A stretch of DNA of 64,000 nt from Nonlabens tegetincola (GTDB taxonomy: Bacteria > Bacteroidota > Bacteroidia > Flavobacteriales > Flavobacteriaceae), in assembly GCF_002954355.1 (NCBI RefSeq), contig NZ_MQVV01000014.1, positions 248,001 through 312,000 on the forward strand, given 5' to 3'. Shown piece by piece: positions 1 to 9,834 of the stretch (position 1 is its first letter; each line of letters begins with the position of its first letter). Under the pieces are notes generated by a model. It saw only the letters and a program-made list of their open reading frames with translations. It searched no databases and was not told the DNA's origin. Both the position numbers and the translations under genes were made by a program.

Positions 1-729
1 GCTGGGTCATTAGGATTTATAGTGGTGACTGATTTAGTATTATACCTAAAAGACAAGACTCACAAACTGAGCTTTACTACCAAAATCATTTTTATAGGTT
101 TTGCTTTCCTATTAAGTACAGGATTTATGTTTATGTACTTTTTAGAACCTAGTGTTACTGCTTTAATGGGATCTGAACGTATTTATGCGGCTTTCTTTCA
201 AACCATGTCTGCCATGACTACAGTAGGATTCAACACAGTTGACTACGGTATATTTTCTCTTCCTATTGTTTTGGTTACTATTTTCTTGATGTATGTAGGA
301 GCATCTCCATCAGGAACTGCTGGTGGAATGAAAATTACCACACTTACAGCTGTTTTTGCTATTATGAAAAGCAGGTTACAAGGAGCGAGAGAAATAACCT
401 TTTTGGGACGTAAAATACCTTTTGAACGATTGTATATCGCTACCTCTTCCTTTATATTTTATACATCACTCATCTTTCTATTTACTTTATTGCTTTCTTT
501 TACAGAAGATTTCTCTTTTGAAAAAATACTGTTTGAGGTAAGCTCTGCATTGGGAACTGTCGGACTTAGTATGGGAATTACTGGTGATTTAACAGCTTGG
601 GGAAAAGCCATTCTTATTGTATTAATGTTTATCGGAAGACTAGGAGTACTCACTTTTGGATTGGCTATTTGGTCCAAACAAAAGCATCAAAAACAGGTCG
701 CAGTTTTAGAGGATGATTTGGCAGTGTAA
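1..729 (+). CDS. ktrB: KtrB/TrkH-family potassium transporter subunit, 5' truncated by the window
   Basis: The frame is open from base 1, so the gene starts outside the window and only about the last 242 residues are present, against 450-500 usual for the family. It is an inner-membrane K+ (or Na+-coupled K+) translocating subunit. Seen: strongly hydrophobic helices, and two selectivity-filter-like segments, 'TTVGFNT' and 'GTVGLS', each placed before a transmembrane stretch as in the TrkH/KtrB pore repeats. A glycine-rich turn, 'GASPSGTAGGMK', between helices is also typical. The final helix ends in a short basic tail. KtrB works with a cytosolic RCK-domain KtrA/TrkA partner, which is not in this window. 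Subfamily (KtrB versus TrkH) is inferred from the short C-terminus. Confidence 0.85.
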   Translation, partial: AGSLGFIVVTDLVLYLKDKTHKLSFTTKIIFIGFAFLLSTGFMFMYFLEPSVTALMGSERIYAAFFQTMSAMTTVGFNTVDYGIFSLPIVLVTIFLMYVGASPSGTAGGMKITTLTAVFAIMKSRLQGAREITFLGRKIPFERLYIATSSFIFYTSLIFLFTLLLSFTEDFSFEKILFEVSSALGTVGLSMGITGDLTAWGKAILIVLMFIGRLGVLTFGLAIWSKQKHQKQVAVLEDDLAV

Positions 730-842
730 GTAGTTACTTTCAAATCTGTTCGACAACTGGTTAATAATTCTCTATAAACTGTAAATCAGTGTATTAGGTA
801 TTGATTTTTAACAATGTTTTAAGACTCCTTCTGTGGCGGTAT

Positions 843-869
843 AGGCTGCGATAATTATTCTTGCAGCCT
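843..869 (+). terminator. Possible terminator hairpin after ktrB
   Basis: A perfect 7-bp stem (AGGCTGC / GCAGCCT) around a 13-nt loop lies about 115 nt after the ktrB stop and is followed by a short T-rich stretch. The stem is short and the U-tract weak, so this is tentative. It overlaps a TTG at 861 that could otherwise be read as a start for the next gene, which favours the ATG at 897. Confidence 0.35.
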
Positions 870-896
870 TATTTCATTCTACTATCTCATTCTATT

Positions 897-1592
897 ATGT
901 ACCGTTTACTTTTAATCACTTATTTATTTATAAGTTCCATTTCTTTAGCTCAGGTAGGAATTAACACCAATGCTCCCAGTCCTTCAACTTACCTAGATAT
1001 TCAAGGAACTGATGCCGGTGTGCTATTACCTAGAGTAGCCTTAACTGGTAGCGGTGATACAACCACCATTTCGCACGGAAATGTTGAAGGATTAATAGTC
1101 TACAATACCGCTACGGTAAGTGATGTAACACCAGGTTTTTATTACTGGAATGGTACTGCTTGGTTAAGGTTCCAAACTTCGGCACCAGTACAAACTGGAG
1201 TGATGATGCGTAATTTTACCGCAACGGGAATAGGCGGCACAGGTACCGTTTTCAATTTTCCTAACCAGCTCTTTAATACTATTACAGGTGCCAGCTTTAA
1301 TGGAAATCAAATAACCTTACCTACCGGATTGTACATTATAGAATCTGATTTGCGATTAAACTCCAACAATACTATTGATTGGAATGTACGATTAAACGGC
1401 ACACAGGTTACTACAGGAGCATCTGGATCTGCAAATCCAGCTGGATTCAATACCAATGCCAGTACGATCAAACAAATAAGCATTGTTCATATTACCGCAG
1501 CGACTGGTGAAATTGATTTTATAGTAACTAATGGTTCGGGTGCTACGATCTTAAACGGTCAAACTCACGTTCTCATTAAAAAGATAGGCTAG
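897..1592 (+). CDS. Secreted surface protein, QVGINTN type with C1q/TNF-like C-terminal region
   Basis: ATG 897 gives a clean Sec signal peptide (basic MYR, hydrophobic core, ending SLAQ) of about 19 residues; an upstream in-frame TTG at 861 would only add a polar extension. The mature protein begins 'QVGINTNAPSP', a start widely seen in flavobacterial surface proteins, followed by 'STYLDIQG' and 'GFYYWNGTAW', as in tail-fibre-like or adhesin proteins. The last 130 residues alternate short hydrophobic strands and end 'GQTHVLIKKIG', which resembles a C1q/TNF-type jelly roll; this is an inference from pattern. No T9SS domain is seen. A larger relative is encoded at 37639-38874. Role unknown, probably an extracellular structural or adhesion protein. 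Confidence 0.7.
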   Translation: MYRLLLITYLFISSISLAQVGINTNAPSPSTYLDIQGTDAGVLLPRVALTGSGDTTTISHGNVEGLIVYNTATVSDVTPGFYYWNGTAWLRFQTSAPVQTGVMMRNFTATGIGGTGTVFNFPNQLFNTITGASFNGNQITLPTGLYIIESDLRLNSNNTIDWNVRLNGTQVTTGASGSANPAGFNTNASTIKQISIVHITAATGEIDFIVTNGSGATILNGQTHVLIKKIG

Positions 1593-1602
1593 TAGCCTAG
1601 TA

Positions 1603-2883
1603 TCAATTTACATTCTCATATTTGGCACGAGCAGCTAGTAAGGTGCTAAAATAACGCACGCCATATTCAATAACCGATTCGTCAACTTGAAAAATGGTTG
1701 TATGTGGCATGGCAATAATGTTTTGTTCAAAATTAGAAGCACCCATAAAAAAATAGGTTCCTGGAATTTCTTCTTGAAACAAAGCAAAATCATCGCTACG
1801 TCCACCAGGAAAACTTCCAGAAAGCTCTGTGAGTGCATCCTCATAATGATTAGACAGGAATTGCATAGCCTCTTTAGTGGTTTCGGGATGGTTTTTAATC
1901 ACGTAAGAAACGGGTTCGATGTGGTGGTACTTATATACATCTTGCAAAGCCCCATGCTTAAACAAAGAATCCATCTTTTGACGACCTTGTTTCAGCTCTT
2001 CAGCGTTACTAAAGCTTATATAAGCGCTCAAAGTGGTGCTACCTTGGAGCTTTTGCACTTTCACCGGACTTTCTAAATAGGTATAATTCTTATAGATACT
2101 AGAACTACCTACGATACCAATAGTAGCATCTTCAAAAGAACTATCAGTACCAAAACGTTCATCAGTCACGTTTTGTAATTGCTTAAAGTAGGAAGTAGCC
2201 GCATTAATTTTGGTAGTATCCTGGGTACGTAAACCCAAAACGACTTTCTTGTAATGGGCGTAAATCTCATTGGGTTTAACAGCCACCGTACCTACAGGAA
2301 ACGGAGTCATATGCAAGGCATAGAACTCATCAGGTTGAATTATTTCTAGCAAACCATCATCTAGCATGGCCTTTGCCCCAGTAATCGTTTCTTCGGAAGG
2401 TTGAAAAACGAAATAATACGTTCCAACTAATTGCTCTTTGTGCAAACTCAAATTTTTAGCAATTCCCAAAGCAATGGTAGTATGCACATCGTGGCCACAA
2501 ATATGTCTTAAACCTGGATTTTTAGACGCAAAAGCTACTGGATCATCTTCAAACTCAGTTGCAAGTGCGTCAATGTCGGCACGCCAGGCTATTTTCTTAC
2601 CAGGCTTGCCCGTATCTAAAATACCAACCACGCCATAACCACCTATATTCTCATGAACTTCTAGTTGTAACTCCTTGAGGTAATCAGCAACAAGAGCTGC
2701 GGTTCGTTTTTCATTACCAGCTAGTTCAGGATATTGATGTAAATCTCTACGTATTTCTACCAGTTCACTGTACATTTCTTGTGAAGCAGTAGCTATATCC
2801 TCAAGCAACAATTCAGTATCGTTTTCAGTAGGTTTGCAAGACAACAGTACGCTTATTGTCAATAAGGTTAGTACGTATTTCAT
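1603..2883 (-). CDS. M20D-family amidohydrolase lipoprotein (N-acyl-amino-acid/hippurate hydrolase type)
   Basis: Predicted metal-dependent hydrolase of N-acyl or peptide bonds, exported and lipid-anchored. ATG at 2883 is chosen because it gives a lipoprotein signal with lipobox 'VLLSC'; an ORF extension upstream to 3000 has no signal-like sequence. Seen: 'RRDLHQYPELAGNE' near the mature N-terminus, a classic M20D opening; the metal site 'CGHDVHTT' and 'PSEET' with the general-base glutamate; and a conserved 'MPHTT' near the end. Length (about 426 aa) fits the family. It lies downstream of, and on the same strand as, the WYL regulator with a 61-nt gap, so the two may be co-transcribed. The exact substrate cannot be told from sequence. 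Confidence 0.85.
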   Translation of the reverse strand: MKYVLTLLTISVLLSCKPTENDTELLLEDIATASQEMYSELVEIRRDLHQYPELAGNEKRTAALVADYLKELQLEVHENIGGYGVVGILDTGKPGKKIAWRADIDALATEFEDDPVAFASKNPGLRHICGHDVHTTIALGIAKNLSLHKEQLVGTYYFVFQPSEETITGAKAMLDDGLLEIIQPDEFYALHMTPFPVGTVAVKPNEIYAHYKKVVLGLRTQDTTKINAATSYFKQLQNVTDERFGTDSSFEDATIGIVGSSSIYKNYTYLESPVKVQKLQGSTTLSAYISFSNAEELKQGRQKMDSLFKHGALQDVYKYHHIEPVSYVIKNHPETTKEAMQFLSNHYEDALTELSGSFPGGRSDDFALFQEEIPGTYFFMGASNFEQNIIAMPHTTIFQVDESVIEYGVRYFSTLLAARAKYENVN

Positions 2884-2944
2884 GGTCTGGTATTTCAGGT
2901 AGTTACTCAAAGATAGTAAAATAGCTGGGACCTTAAGAATATTG

Positions 2945-3970
2945 CTAATTGGATAATATGTCGTTATACCTACTAGCTGCATTTTGAACTTTGAATGCAA
3001 TTCTACGTCTCAACCTTTTAGGAGAAAGAACCTCGAGACTATCACCAAAACCTAATAACAATCTATCCAGCTCAAAATTTGTATGAACCTTGATGCTATA
3101 GGTAGACCAACCATTCTTATCCTTTTCTATAAAACGTTGCGAACTGTGAAAGGGTTTCGTTTCTACATAAGGAGCATTTCTTGAATCTACTTTAAAAATA
3201 ATGGTTTTTAAATTGCGATTATCCAGTACAGTAACTCCTATCGTGTCTTTGTAATACTCCTCAATATTTATATCACTAGGTGAGTATTCAATACTAAAAT
3301 CATAATCAATTCCCAGTATTCTATCCAGCGCTAGCGTGATCAATTTATTGCTTTTATTGGACTTCACAATAAGAAACCAGCGGTTGTTATATTCTTTTAA
3401 GAAATAAGGATGACAAGTTATTATGGATGGTGCGATTGCTGTAAAACTTTGATAAAACACTTCGATCACCACTTGTTTTTGAATAGCATGGTACAGTTCG
3501 TCCAGTAATTCCAGACCTTTTAATTTGGTATTCTGTTCTAGATGAATAATGGCATTTTTATGATGCCGCTCGGTATGGATACGATCTTCAAGCTTATTGA
3601 ACAAACCGCTAAGTTCTTGAAATAAACTAAAATCTTTAAACTGTCGCAGCATATCCATGGTTTCAGATAAAATACCCATATCATTTTGTGACAGCGGTAT
3701 TTTTGTAATAGAATAATTAGGATCGGTATACCGGTAATACTTGCGATCATACACCTCGATGGGAGCTTGGTATCCCAGTTTTTCGCTACGCATCATTTGT
3801 ATATCCAATTGTATGGTACGTTTGCTCACATTAATATCCCTACCTTCAAATTCATACAACGCATCGCTACAGGCAGCTATCAAATCTTGTAAAGTCCAGT
3901 TGCGCATGCTATTCTGCAAGCACTTATCTATTGTTTTGTAGCGAATTAACGCATTTTTATTAACAGCCAT
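2945..3970 (-). CDS. WYL-domain transcriptional regulator, divergent from rtcB
   Basis: A 341-aa DNA-binding regulator of the YafY/WYL class. The N-terminal 100 residues form a winged-helix region ('NVSKRTIQLDIQMMRSE', the recognition-helix zone). The central part holds the WYL domain (here 'EVFYQSF' and later 'YFLKEYNNRWFLIV'), followed by a C-terminal WCX-like part ending in 'LLLGFGDSLEVLSP'. WYL domains are known ligand or nucleic-acid sensors in defence and stress regulators. The gene diverges from rtcB across a 229-nt intergenic region containing three inverted repeats, so control of rtcB, itself, or both is a reasonable inference. Confidence 0.85.
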   Translation of the reverse strand: MAVNKNALIRYKTIDKCLQNSMRNWTLQDLIAACSDALYEFEGRDINVSKRTIQLDIQMMRSEKLGYQAPIEVYDRKYYRYTDPNYSITKIPLSQNDMGILSETMDMLRQFKDFSLFQELSGLFNKLEDRIHTERHHKNAIIHLEQNTKLKGLELLDELYHAIQKQVVIEVFYQSFTAIAPSIITCHPYFLKEYNNRWFLIVKSNKSNKLITLALDRILGIDYDFSIEYSPSDINIEEYYKDTIGVTVLDNRNLKTIIFKVDSRNAPYVETKPFHSSQRFIEKDKNGWSTYSIKVHTNFELDRLLLGFGDSLEVLSPKRLRRRIAFKVQNAASRYNDILSN

Positions 3971-4003
3971 TTTCCCTAGTTTATTTTGAAATAGTAGGTT
4001 TTA

Positions 4004-4027
4004 ATTCCGCTTTCGCGAAAGCGGAAT
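4004..4027. repeat. Dispersed CGCTTTCGCGAAAGCG palindrome (24-nt copy)
   Basis: A perfect 24-nt palindrome centred on TTTCGCGAAA, directly upstream of the WYL regulator start. It is one of ten intact copies (plus one degenerate) in the window. In this copy the symmetry extends through flanking ATTCC/GGAAT. Confidence 0.9.
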
Positions 4028-4056
4028 CACCATAAATTCATACATAAATACAATAT

Positions 4057-4093
4057 AATTCTTACTACGCAAAAACATTGCGCAGTAAGAATT
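4057..4093. promoter_or_regulatory. 16-bp inverted repeat between WYL regulator and rtcB
   Basis: Arms 4057-4072 and 4078-4093 pair at 15 of 16 positions around a 5-nt spacer (AAACA); the half-site core is CTTACTACGCAA. Dyad symmetry in the divergent intergenic region suggests an operator for the WYL protein. It could equally act as an RNA hairpin in the rtcB leader. Confidence 0.55.
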
Positions 4094-4149
4094 AAATATT
4101 TGTAATGTCAAAAGGGAAAGGGTATTGTGGTTAGATCCTTTCTTGTGGT

Positions 4150-5588
<1,439 letters not shown>

Positions 5589-5689
5589 TTCCTAGTATGT
5601 CATTAAAGATTAAAGAACGTTTAAAGTTTTTTACTCTTTTTTTATCCAACATCACATCATAGGTTAACCAACATCCACATTAAATTAAC

Positions 5690-5801
5690 TAAAAACCAAA
5701 TAATACACATTAGTTAAAAAACTAGTTTTTTTCTATCTTCACAGTCCCCTAAATCGCTGCATTTTCTTACTCAAAAGAAAATGAGTGGTTTAGGGTGTTT
5801 T
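5690..5801 (+). repeat. 112-bp direct repeat, copy 1
   Basis: Matches 6434-6545 with four substitutions and no gaps. It contains an A/T-rich dyad (TAGTT-AAAA-AACTA), then a -7-like TATCTTC, then a hairpin of about 21 bp running from CCCTAAA through CATTTTCTT, loop ACTCAA, back through AAGAAAATG to TTTAGGG and a GTGTTTTT tail. It could be a promoter with leader hairpin, a terminator, or a small non-autonomous mobile element. It lies in the 411-base stretch 5589-5999, in which I see no convincing gene. Confidence 0.85.
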
Positions 5802-5810
5802 TATGTTTGA

Positions 5811-5847
5811 TCATAACGAGATTACAAAGAGTAATCACTCGTTGTGA
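5811..5847 (+). other. Imperfect hairpin in leader of PH-domain gene
   Basis: Arms CATAACGAG-ATTAC and GTAAT-CA-CTCGTTGTG pair with a 2-nt bulge and one mismatch around AAAGA. It occurs only after repeat copy 1. The following 150 nt to the ATG at 6000 are A-rich with no other structure seen; a short ORF from 5869 has no recognisable protein character. Confidence 0.4.
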
Positions 5848-5999
5848 CCTAAATAAAACCCTATTATCGTGTTGATAAACTCTTTTTTAAGTACAACAAT
5901 TGGTTGTTTTAAAGAAATAAAAACAAGCGGTAGAACACAGGTTTATTGGAAAAGAACAGAATTAAAAAGAAAAATAATTAAACCAACAAATAAAAAGTT

Positions 6000-6377
6000 A
6001 TGGGATTGTTTAATAAGATTTTGGGTAACGCTAGTCAAGTTTCCTCAGAACAGCTAAGTGAAAAATACGGTAGACTACTTACTGATAATGAGCAAATCGA
6101 ATTGGGCTTTAAATTATTTAGAGACGTGTTTATGTTTACTAATAAACGACTAGTACTTATTGATGTGCAAGGTCTTACAGGAAGTAAAGTAGAGTACAAA
6201 TCCTTGCCCTATAAAAGTATTTCTAGATTCTCACTAGAAACAGCAGGTACTTTTGATCTGGATGCCGAGTTAAAAATTTGGATTTCTAGTGAAAACATAC
6301 CTTCGGTAAGTAAAAAATTCAATAAAAGTATTAATGTGTACGAGGTTCAAAAATACCTCGCCAGCAAGGTTATGTAA
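6000..6377 (+). CDS. Small bacterial PH-domain protein (YvbH/bPH type)
   Basis: A soluble protein of 125 aa with one bacterial pleckstrin-homology-like fold. Seen: 'MGLFNKILG' start, 'FKLFRDVFMFTNKRLVLID' with the core strands, 'VEYKSLPYKSISRFSLETAG' and 'DLDAELKIWIS', which together match the pattern I know for this family. Function in bacteria is unclear; some relatives are stress-related. The gene is flanked on both sides by 112-bp direct repeats, which suggests either that it moved as a unit or that the repeat serves as promoter for both this gene and the next operon. Confidence 0.8.
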   Translation: MGLFNKILGNASQVSSEQLSEKYGRLLTDNEQIELGFKLFRDVFMFTNKRLVLIDVQGLTGSKVEYKSLPYKSISRFSLETAGTFDLDAELKIWISSENIPSVSKKFNKSINVYEVQKYLASKVM

Positions 6378-6433
6378 AGCTTTCTTGTGAGTAAGCAAGC
6401 TGTGAATCTATAACATCTATTAGATAAGTTCAT

Positions 6434-6545
6434 TAAAAACTAAATACTACACATTAGTTAAAAAACTAGTTTTTTTCTATCTTCACAGTCCCCTAAATCG
6501 CTGCATTTTTTTACTCGAAAGAAAATGAGTGGTTTAGGGTGTTTT
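6434..6545 (+). repeat. 112-bp direct repeat, copy 2, leading into the defence operon
   Basis: Second copy of the 5690-5801 element with four substitutions. The hairpin is preserved: the loop-proximal change ACTCAA to ACTCGA leaves the stem intact. It ends 40 nt before hsdM1 and contains the only promoter-like box (TATCTTC) seen ahead of the operon, so it probably sets the transcription start or a leader structure for the 13-gene run. Confidence 0.85.
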
Positions 6546-6552
6546 ATTAATA

Positions 6553-6570
6553 ACGCTTTCGCGAAAGCGT
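6553..6570. repeat. Dispersed CGCTTTCGCGAAAGCG palindrome
   Basis: Perfect 18-nt palindrome between repeat copy 2 and hsdM1, within the presumed 5' leader of the operon. Confidence 0.9.
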
Positions 6571-6585
6571 AACTGCTATTAGCCA

Positions 6586-8067
6586 ATGAATGAAGAAAAA
6601 TTAACCTTATCACAACTAGAACAATACTTATCTAAAGCTGCGTGGATTTTAAAAGGTCCTGTAGATGCCTCAGATTATAAAGTTTATATTTTTCCTTTGT
6701 TGTTTTTTAAACGTTTGTCTGATGTTTATGATGAGGAATACCATCAAGCCCTAGAGGAATCTGATGGAGATAAGGAATATGCATCTTTACCAGAATTTCA
6801 CCGATTTGAAATTCCAGATAATTGTCATTGGAAAGATGTGAGAGAAACAACAAGTAATGTAGGTCTAGCCATTGAAAAAGCGCTACGTGGTATTGAACAG
6901 GCTAATCAAGAATCGCTGTATGGAATTTTTGGTGATGCACAATGGAGTAATAAGAACAAGCTTTCAGATCGATTGCTTATTGATTTGATTGAACATTTTT
7001 CTCAATATAATTTATCCAACTCATTAGTCGATCCCGATATTCTAGGAAATGCCTATGAGTATTTGATCAAACACTTTGCAGATTTAACTAATAAAAAAGC
7101 AGGAGAGTTTTATACACCACGTTCCGTAGTTCATTTATTAGGTTTGATTTTAGATCCTCATGAAGGAGAGACCATCTATGACCCAGCTTGTGGTACTGGC
7201 GGAATGTTATTAGAATGTGTTGATCATTTGAAGGATAATAATGAAGATTACCGTACGCTTAAATTATACGGTCAAGAGAAAAACTTAACTTCTAGTTCCA
7301 TTGCAAGAATGAACATGTTCTTGCATGGTATTGAAGATTTTCAAATTGCAAGAGGAGATACTTTACGACAACCTGCATTTTTTGCAGCAGATGGTTTAAA
7401 AACCTTTGACTGTGTGATTGCAAATCCACCGTTCTCTTTAAAACAATGGGGTGCAGAAAATTGGACCAATGATCCTTATGGTCGGAATATTGCTGGAGTG
7501 CCGCCTAAGGGCAACGGAGACATGGCTTGGGTGCAACATATGATTAAATCCATGAACAGTACGGGACGTATGGCAGTGGTTTTACCTCATGGAGCCTTGT
7601 TTAGAAAAGGTGCAGAAGGCAAAATTAGAAAAGCTCTTCTAGAACAAGATTTACTAGAAGCGGTTATTGGTCTTGGACCTAATATTTTCTATGGTACGCA
7701 GTTAGCAGCTTGTGTCATGATATTTAAACAAAACAAGCAAGCAGATAAAAAAGATAAGGTTTTATTTATTGACGCCTCAGACCAAGTAAGAGTAGGTAGA
7801 GCGCAAAACTTTTTAGAACCTGACCATGTCAATCAAATCTTTAAATGGTACACTGCTTATCAAGATGTTGAGAATTACGTAAAAGTAGCTGACATCAATG
7901 ATCTTGAAGAAAATGATTTCAATCTTAATATTCCGTTATACGTTGAGAAGATTATTGAAGATAATTTACCTAGTGTAGAAGAAGCACTTTCTGATTTAAA
8001 AGAGGCTTGGGAAGCGAGCCAAAAAGCTGAAGAAAAGTTTAAAAAAATATTGAAAGATTTTATATAG
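6586..8067 (+). CDS. hsdM: Type I restriction-modification methyltransferase subunit HsdM (copy 1)
   Basis: Adenine-N6 methyltransferase subunit; with HsdS it protects host DNA, and with HsdR it forms the restriction complex. Seen: N-terminal HsdM_N helical region to about residue 150, then the N6_Mtase domain with SAM motif I 'DPACGTGGM' (near residue 199) and catalytic motif IV 'NPPF' (near 280). Its 493 aa is normal. It is colinear and clearly homologous along its length with the second HsdM at 10599-12059. No HsdS directly follows it; the next gene abuts its stop and encodes a DUF262/HNH protein. Whether both HsdM copies share the single HsdS or this copy serves something else is open. 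Confidence 0.93.
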   Translation: MNEEKLTLSQLEQYLSKAAWILKGPVDASDYKVYIFPLLFFKRLSDVYDEEYHQALEESDGDKEYASLPEFHRFEIPDNCHWKDVRETTSNVGLAIEKALRGIEQANQESLYGIFGDAQWSNKNKLSDRLLIDLIEHFSQYNLSNSLVDPDILGNAYEYLIKHFADLTNKKAGEFYTPRSVVHLLGLILDPHEGETIYDPACGTGGMLLECVDHLKDNNEDYRTLKLYGQEKNLTSSSIARMNMFLHGIEDFQIARGDTLRQPAFFAADGLKTFDCVIANPPFSLKQWGAENWTNDPYGRNIAGVPPKGNGDMAWVQHMIKSMNSTGRMAVVLPHGALFRKGAEGKIRKALLEQDLLEAVIGLGPNIFYGTQLAACVMIFKQNKQADKKDKVLFIDASDQVRVGRAQNFLEPDHVNQIFKWYTAYQDVENYVKVADINDLEENDFNLNIPLYVEKIIEDNLPSVEEALSDLKEAWEASQKAEEKFKKILKDFI

Positions 8068-9834
8068 ATGGCCTACGAAACTCCGATAACCATAAAAAAG
8101 GCAATTGATAATATAAAGCGTAAGAAGTATTTGCTACCGTCGATCCAAAGAGAATTTGTTTGGGATACATGGCAAATAGAACGTCTTTTTGATTCATTAA
8201 TGCGTGATTATCCAATTAGTACATTTCTATTTTGGAAATTATCAAAAGAGAAAACTACAGATTTTCAATTCTATGAGTTTTTAAGAAATTATCATGAGAA
8301 AAATAATCGGCATAATACAAAGGCAGATCTTTTAGGTGATGAAGATATCATTGCTTTATTAGATGGTCAACAAAGAATGACCTCATTGTATATCGCGCTC
8401 GCTGGAAGTATTGCTGAAAAAGCACTTTACTACAGATGGGATAGTCCACATGCATTCCCTGAGAAGAAAATGTATCTTGATTTATTAGCTGAATCTGAAG
8501 ATGCAGATTTGAAATACGATTTTCGTTTTTTAACCGATAAAGAATTAAAAGAAGACCAAAACAAAGAAGACGTGTTCTGGTTTGAGGCGAGTAAAATTAT
8601 GTCTATGGTGGATAGTCCATCTGTTATGCAATATGCTATTCAACATGATTTGATGAATACAGCTAAATACACAAAAGAGCAGTCAAGTTTTGCCTTGGAC
8701 ACTTTGTCCAAATTTCAAAATGTTATTCATCAAAAAGGTACTATAAGTTTTTATTTAGAAGAAAGTGAAGAGTTAGATAAAGTGCTACAAATCTTTATTA
8801 GAATAAACAGTGGTGGAACCAAGCTTAGTTATTCTGATTTACTACTCTCTATAGCTACTGCCCAATGGGAAGAAAAAGATGCAAGAGAAGTAATTCATCA
8901 ATTTGTGGATGAGATTAATTCGATAGGAGATGGTTTTAAGTTCAACAAGGATTTCGTTCTAAAAAGCTGTTTAGTATTGGCAGATATAAAAGATATAAAA
9001 TTCAAAGTAGATAATTTCACAAAAGCCAATATGGCTATTATTGAAAACAAATGGAATGGTATTTCAGAGTCTATAAAAAGAGCTGTAGAACTTGTTAGTA
9101 AACTAGGTTATAGTAGAGATAATTTGCCAGCAACTAACACTGTTATTCCGATTGCTTATTTTATATATAAGAATGAGTTTGAAAATACAATTCTTCATTC
9201 TCAGTCGAGGCAACAGGATAGATTTCAAATAAAAGAATGGCTAGCTCGTGTTCTAATTAAGGGAACTTTTGGTGGTCAACCAGATTCAATTTATCCTGTA
9301 ATGAGAAAATTGATAAATGAGCATTTAGGCTCTTTCCCGTTAGAGGAAATTATCAATTATTATAAGGGTAGAAGAAAATCAATATCGTTTACAGAAGACG
9401 ATATTGAAAGTATTTTGGAATTAAATTATGGTAAGGCACAGACATTTTCAGCCTTGGTCCTCTTATATCCTTCTTTAAACTGGAATTTTAAATATCATCA
9501 AGACCACATTCATCCTAAATCTTTTTTCTCCACCCGAAAACTGAATAAACTTGGATTTACCGATACAGAAGAGATTCAGGAATTTCAATCACGTTTTAAT
9601 ACATTGCCGAATCTTCAGTTATTACAAGCTAATGAGAATACAGAGAAAAATAACAAACCATTTGAGTCATGGTTAAATGAGATTTATCCTAATGCCGAAG
9701 ATAAACGCACCTTTATTTTACAGCACCATATTCCTACAGATACTTCATTAAAACTTGAAGATTTTATGCGGTTTTTTGAAGCAAGAAGGACAGCGTTAAA
9801 AACTAAATTAATGCGTGAATTAAAAGTAAGCTAA
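8068..9834 (+). CDS. GmrSD-like protein: DUF262 + C-terminal HNH (DUF1524-like)
   Basis: Predicted nucleotide-dependent nuclease of the GmrSD/BrxU type, which in characterised members cut DNA carrying modified cytosines. Seen: N-terminal DUF262 opening 'YLLPSIQREFVWDTWQIERL', the ParB-like signature 'LLDGQQRMTSL' near residue 100, then a helical middle region, then 'DHIHPKSFF' near residue 478 followed by 'NTLPNLQLLQANEN', the HNH-type DUF1524 pattern. Length 588 aa fits single-chain GmrSD proteins. The start codon directly follows the hsdM1 stop, indicating translational coupling. A modification-dependent (type IV) nuclease inside a type I operon would catch phages that evade HsdR by modifying their DNA; that is inference. 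Confidence 0.85.
   Translation: MAYETPITIKKAIDNIKRKKYLLPSIQREFVWDTWQIERLFDSLMRDYPISTFLFWKLSKEKTTDFQFYEFLRNYHEKNNRHNTKADLLGDEDIIALLDGQQRMTSLYIALAGSIAEKALYYRWDSPHAFPEKKMYLDLLAESEDADLKYDFRFLTDKELKEDQNKEDVFWFEASKIMSMVDSPSVMQYAIQHDLMNTAKYTKEQSSFALDTLSKFQNVIHQKGTISFYLEESEELDKVLQIFIRINSGGTKLSYSDLLLSIATAQWEEKDAREVIHQFVDEINSIGDGFKFNKDFVLKSCLVLADIKDIKFKVDNFTKANMAIIENKWNGISESIKRAVELVSKLGYSRDNLPATNTVIPIAYFIYKNEFENTILHSQSRQQDRFQIKEWLARVLIKGTFGGQPDSIYPVMRKLINEHLGSFPLEEIINYYKGRRKSISFTEDDIESILELNYGKAQTFSALVLLYPSLNWNFKYHQDHIHPKSFFSTRKLNKLGFTDTEEIQEFQSRFNTLPNLQLLQANENTEKNNKPFESWLNEIYPNAEDKRTFILQHHIPTDTSLKLEDFMRFFEARRTALKTKLMRELKVS

Noticed and set aside
1-729. ktrB as a truncated pseudogene
   Set aside because: The frame is open to base 1, so the missing N-terminus is due to the window edge.
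5869-6057. 62-codon open frame ahead of the PH-domain gene
   Set aside because: Composition and lack of protein-like pattern, and overlap with the PH gene in another frame, point to leader sequence rather than a gene.
5690-6545. Insertion sequence or composite transposon
   Set aside because: The 112-bp repeats flank only a PH-domain gene; no transposase and no terminal inverted repeats or target-site duplication are visible.
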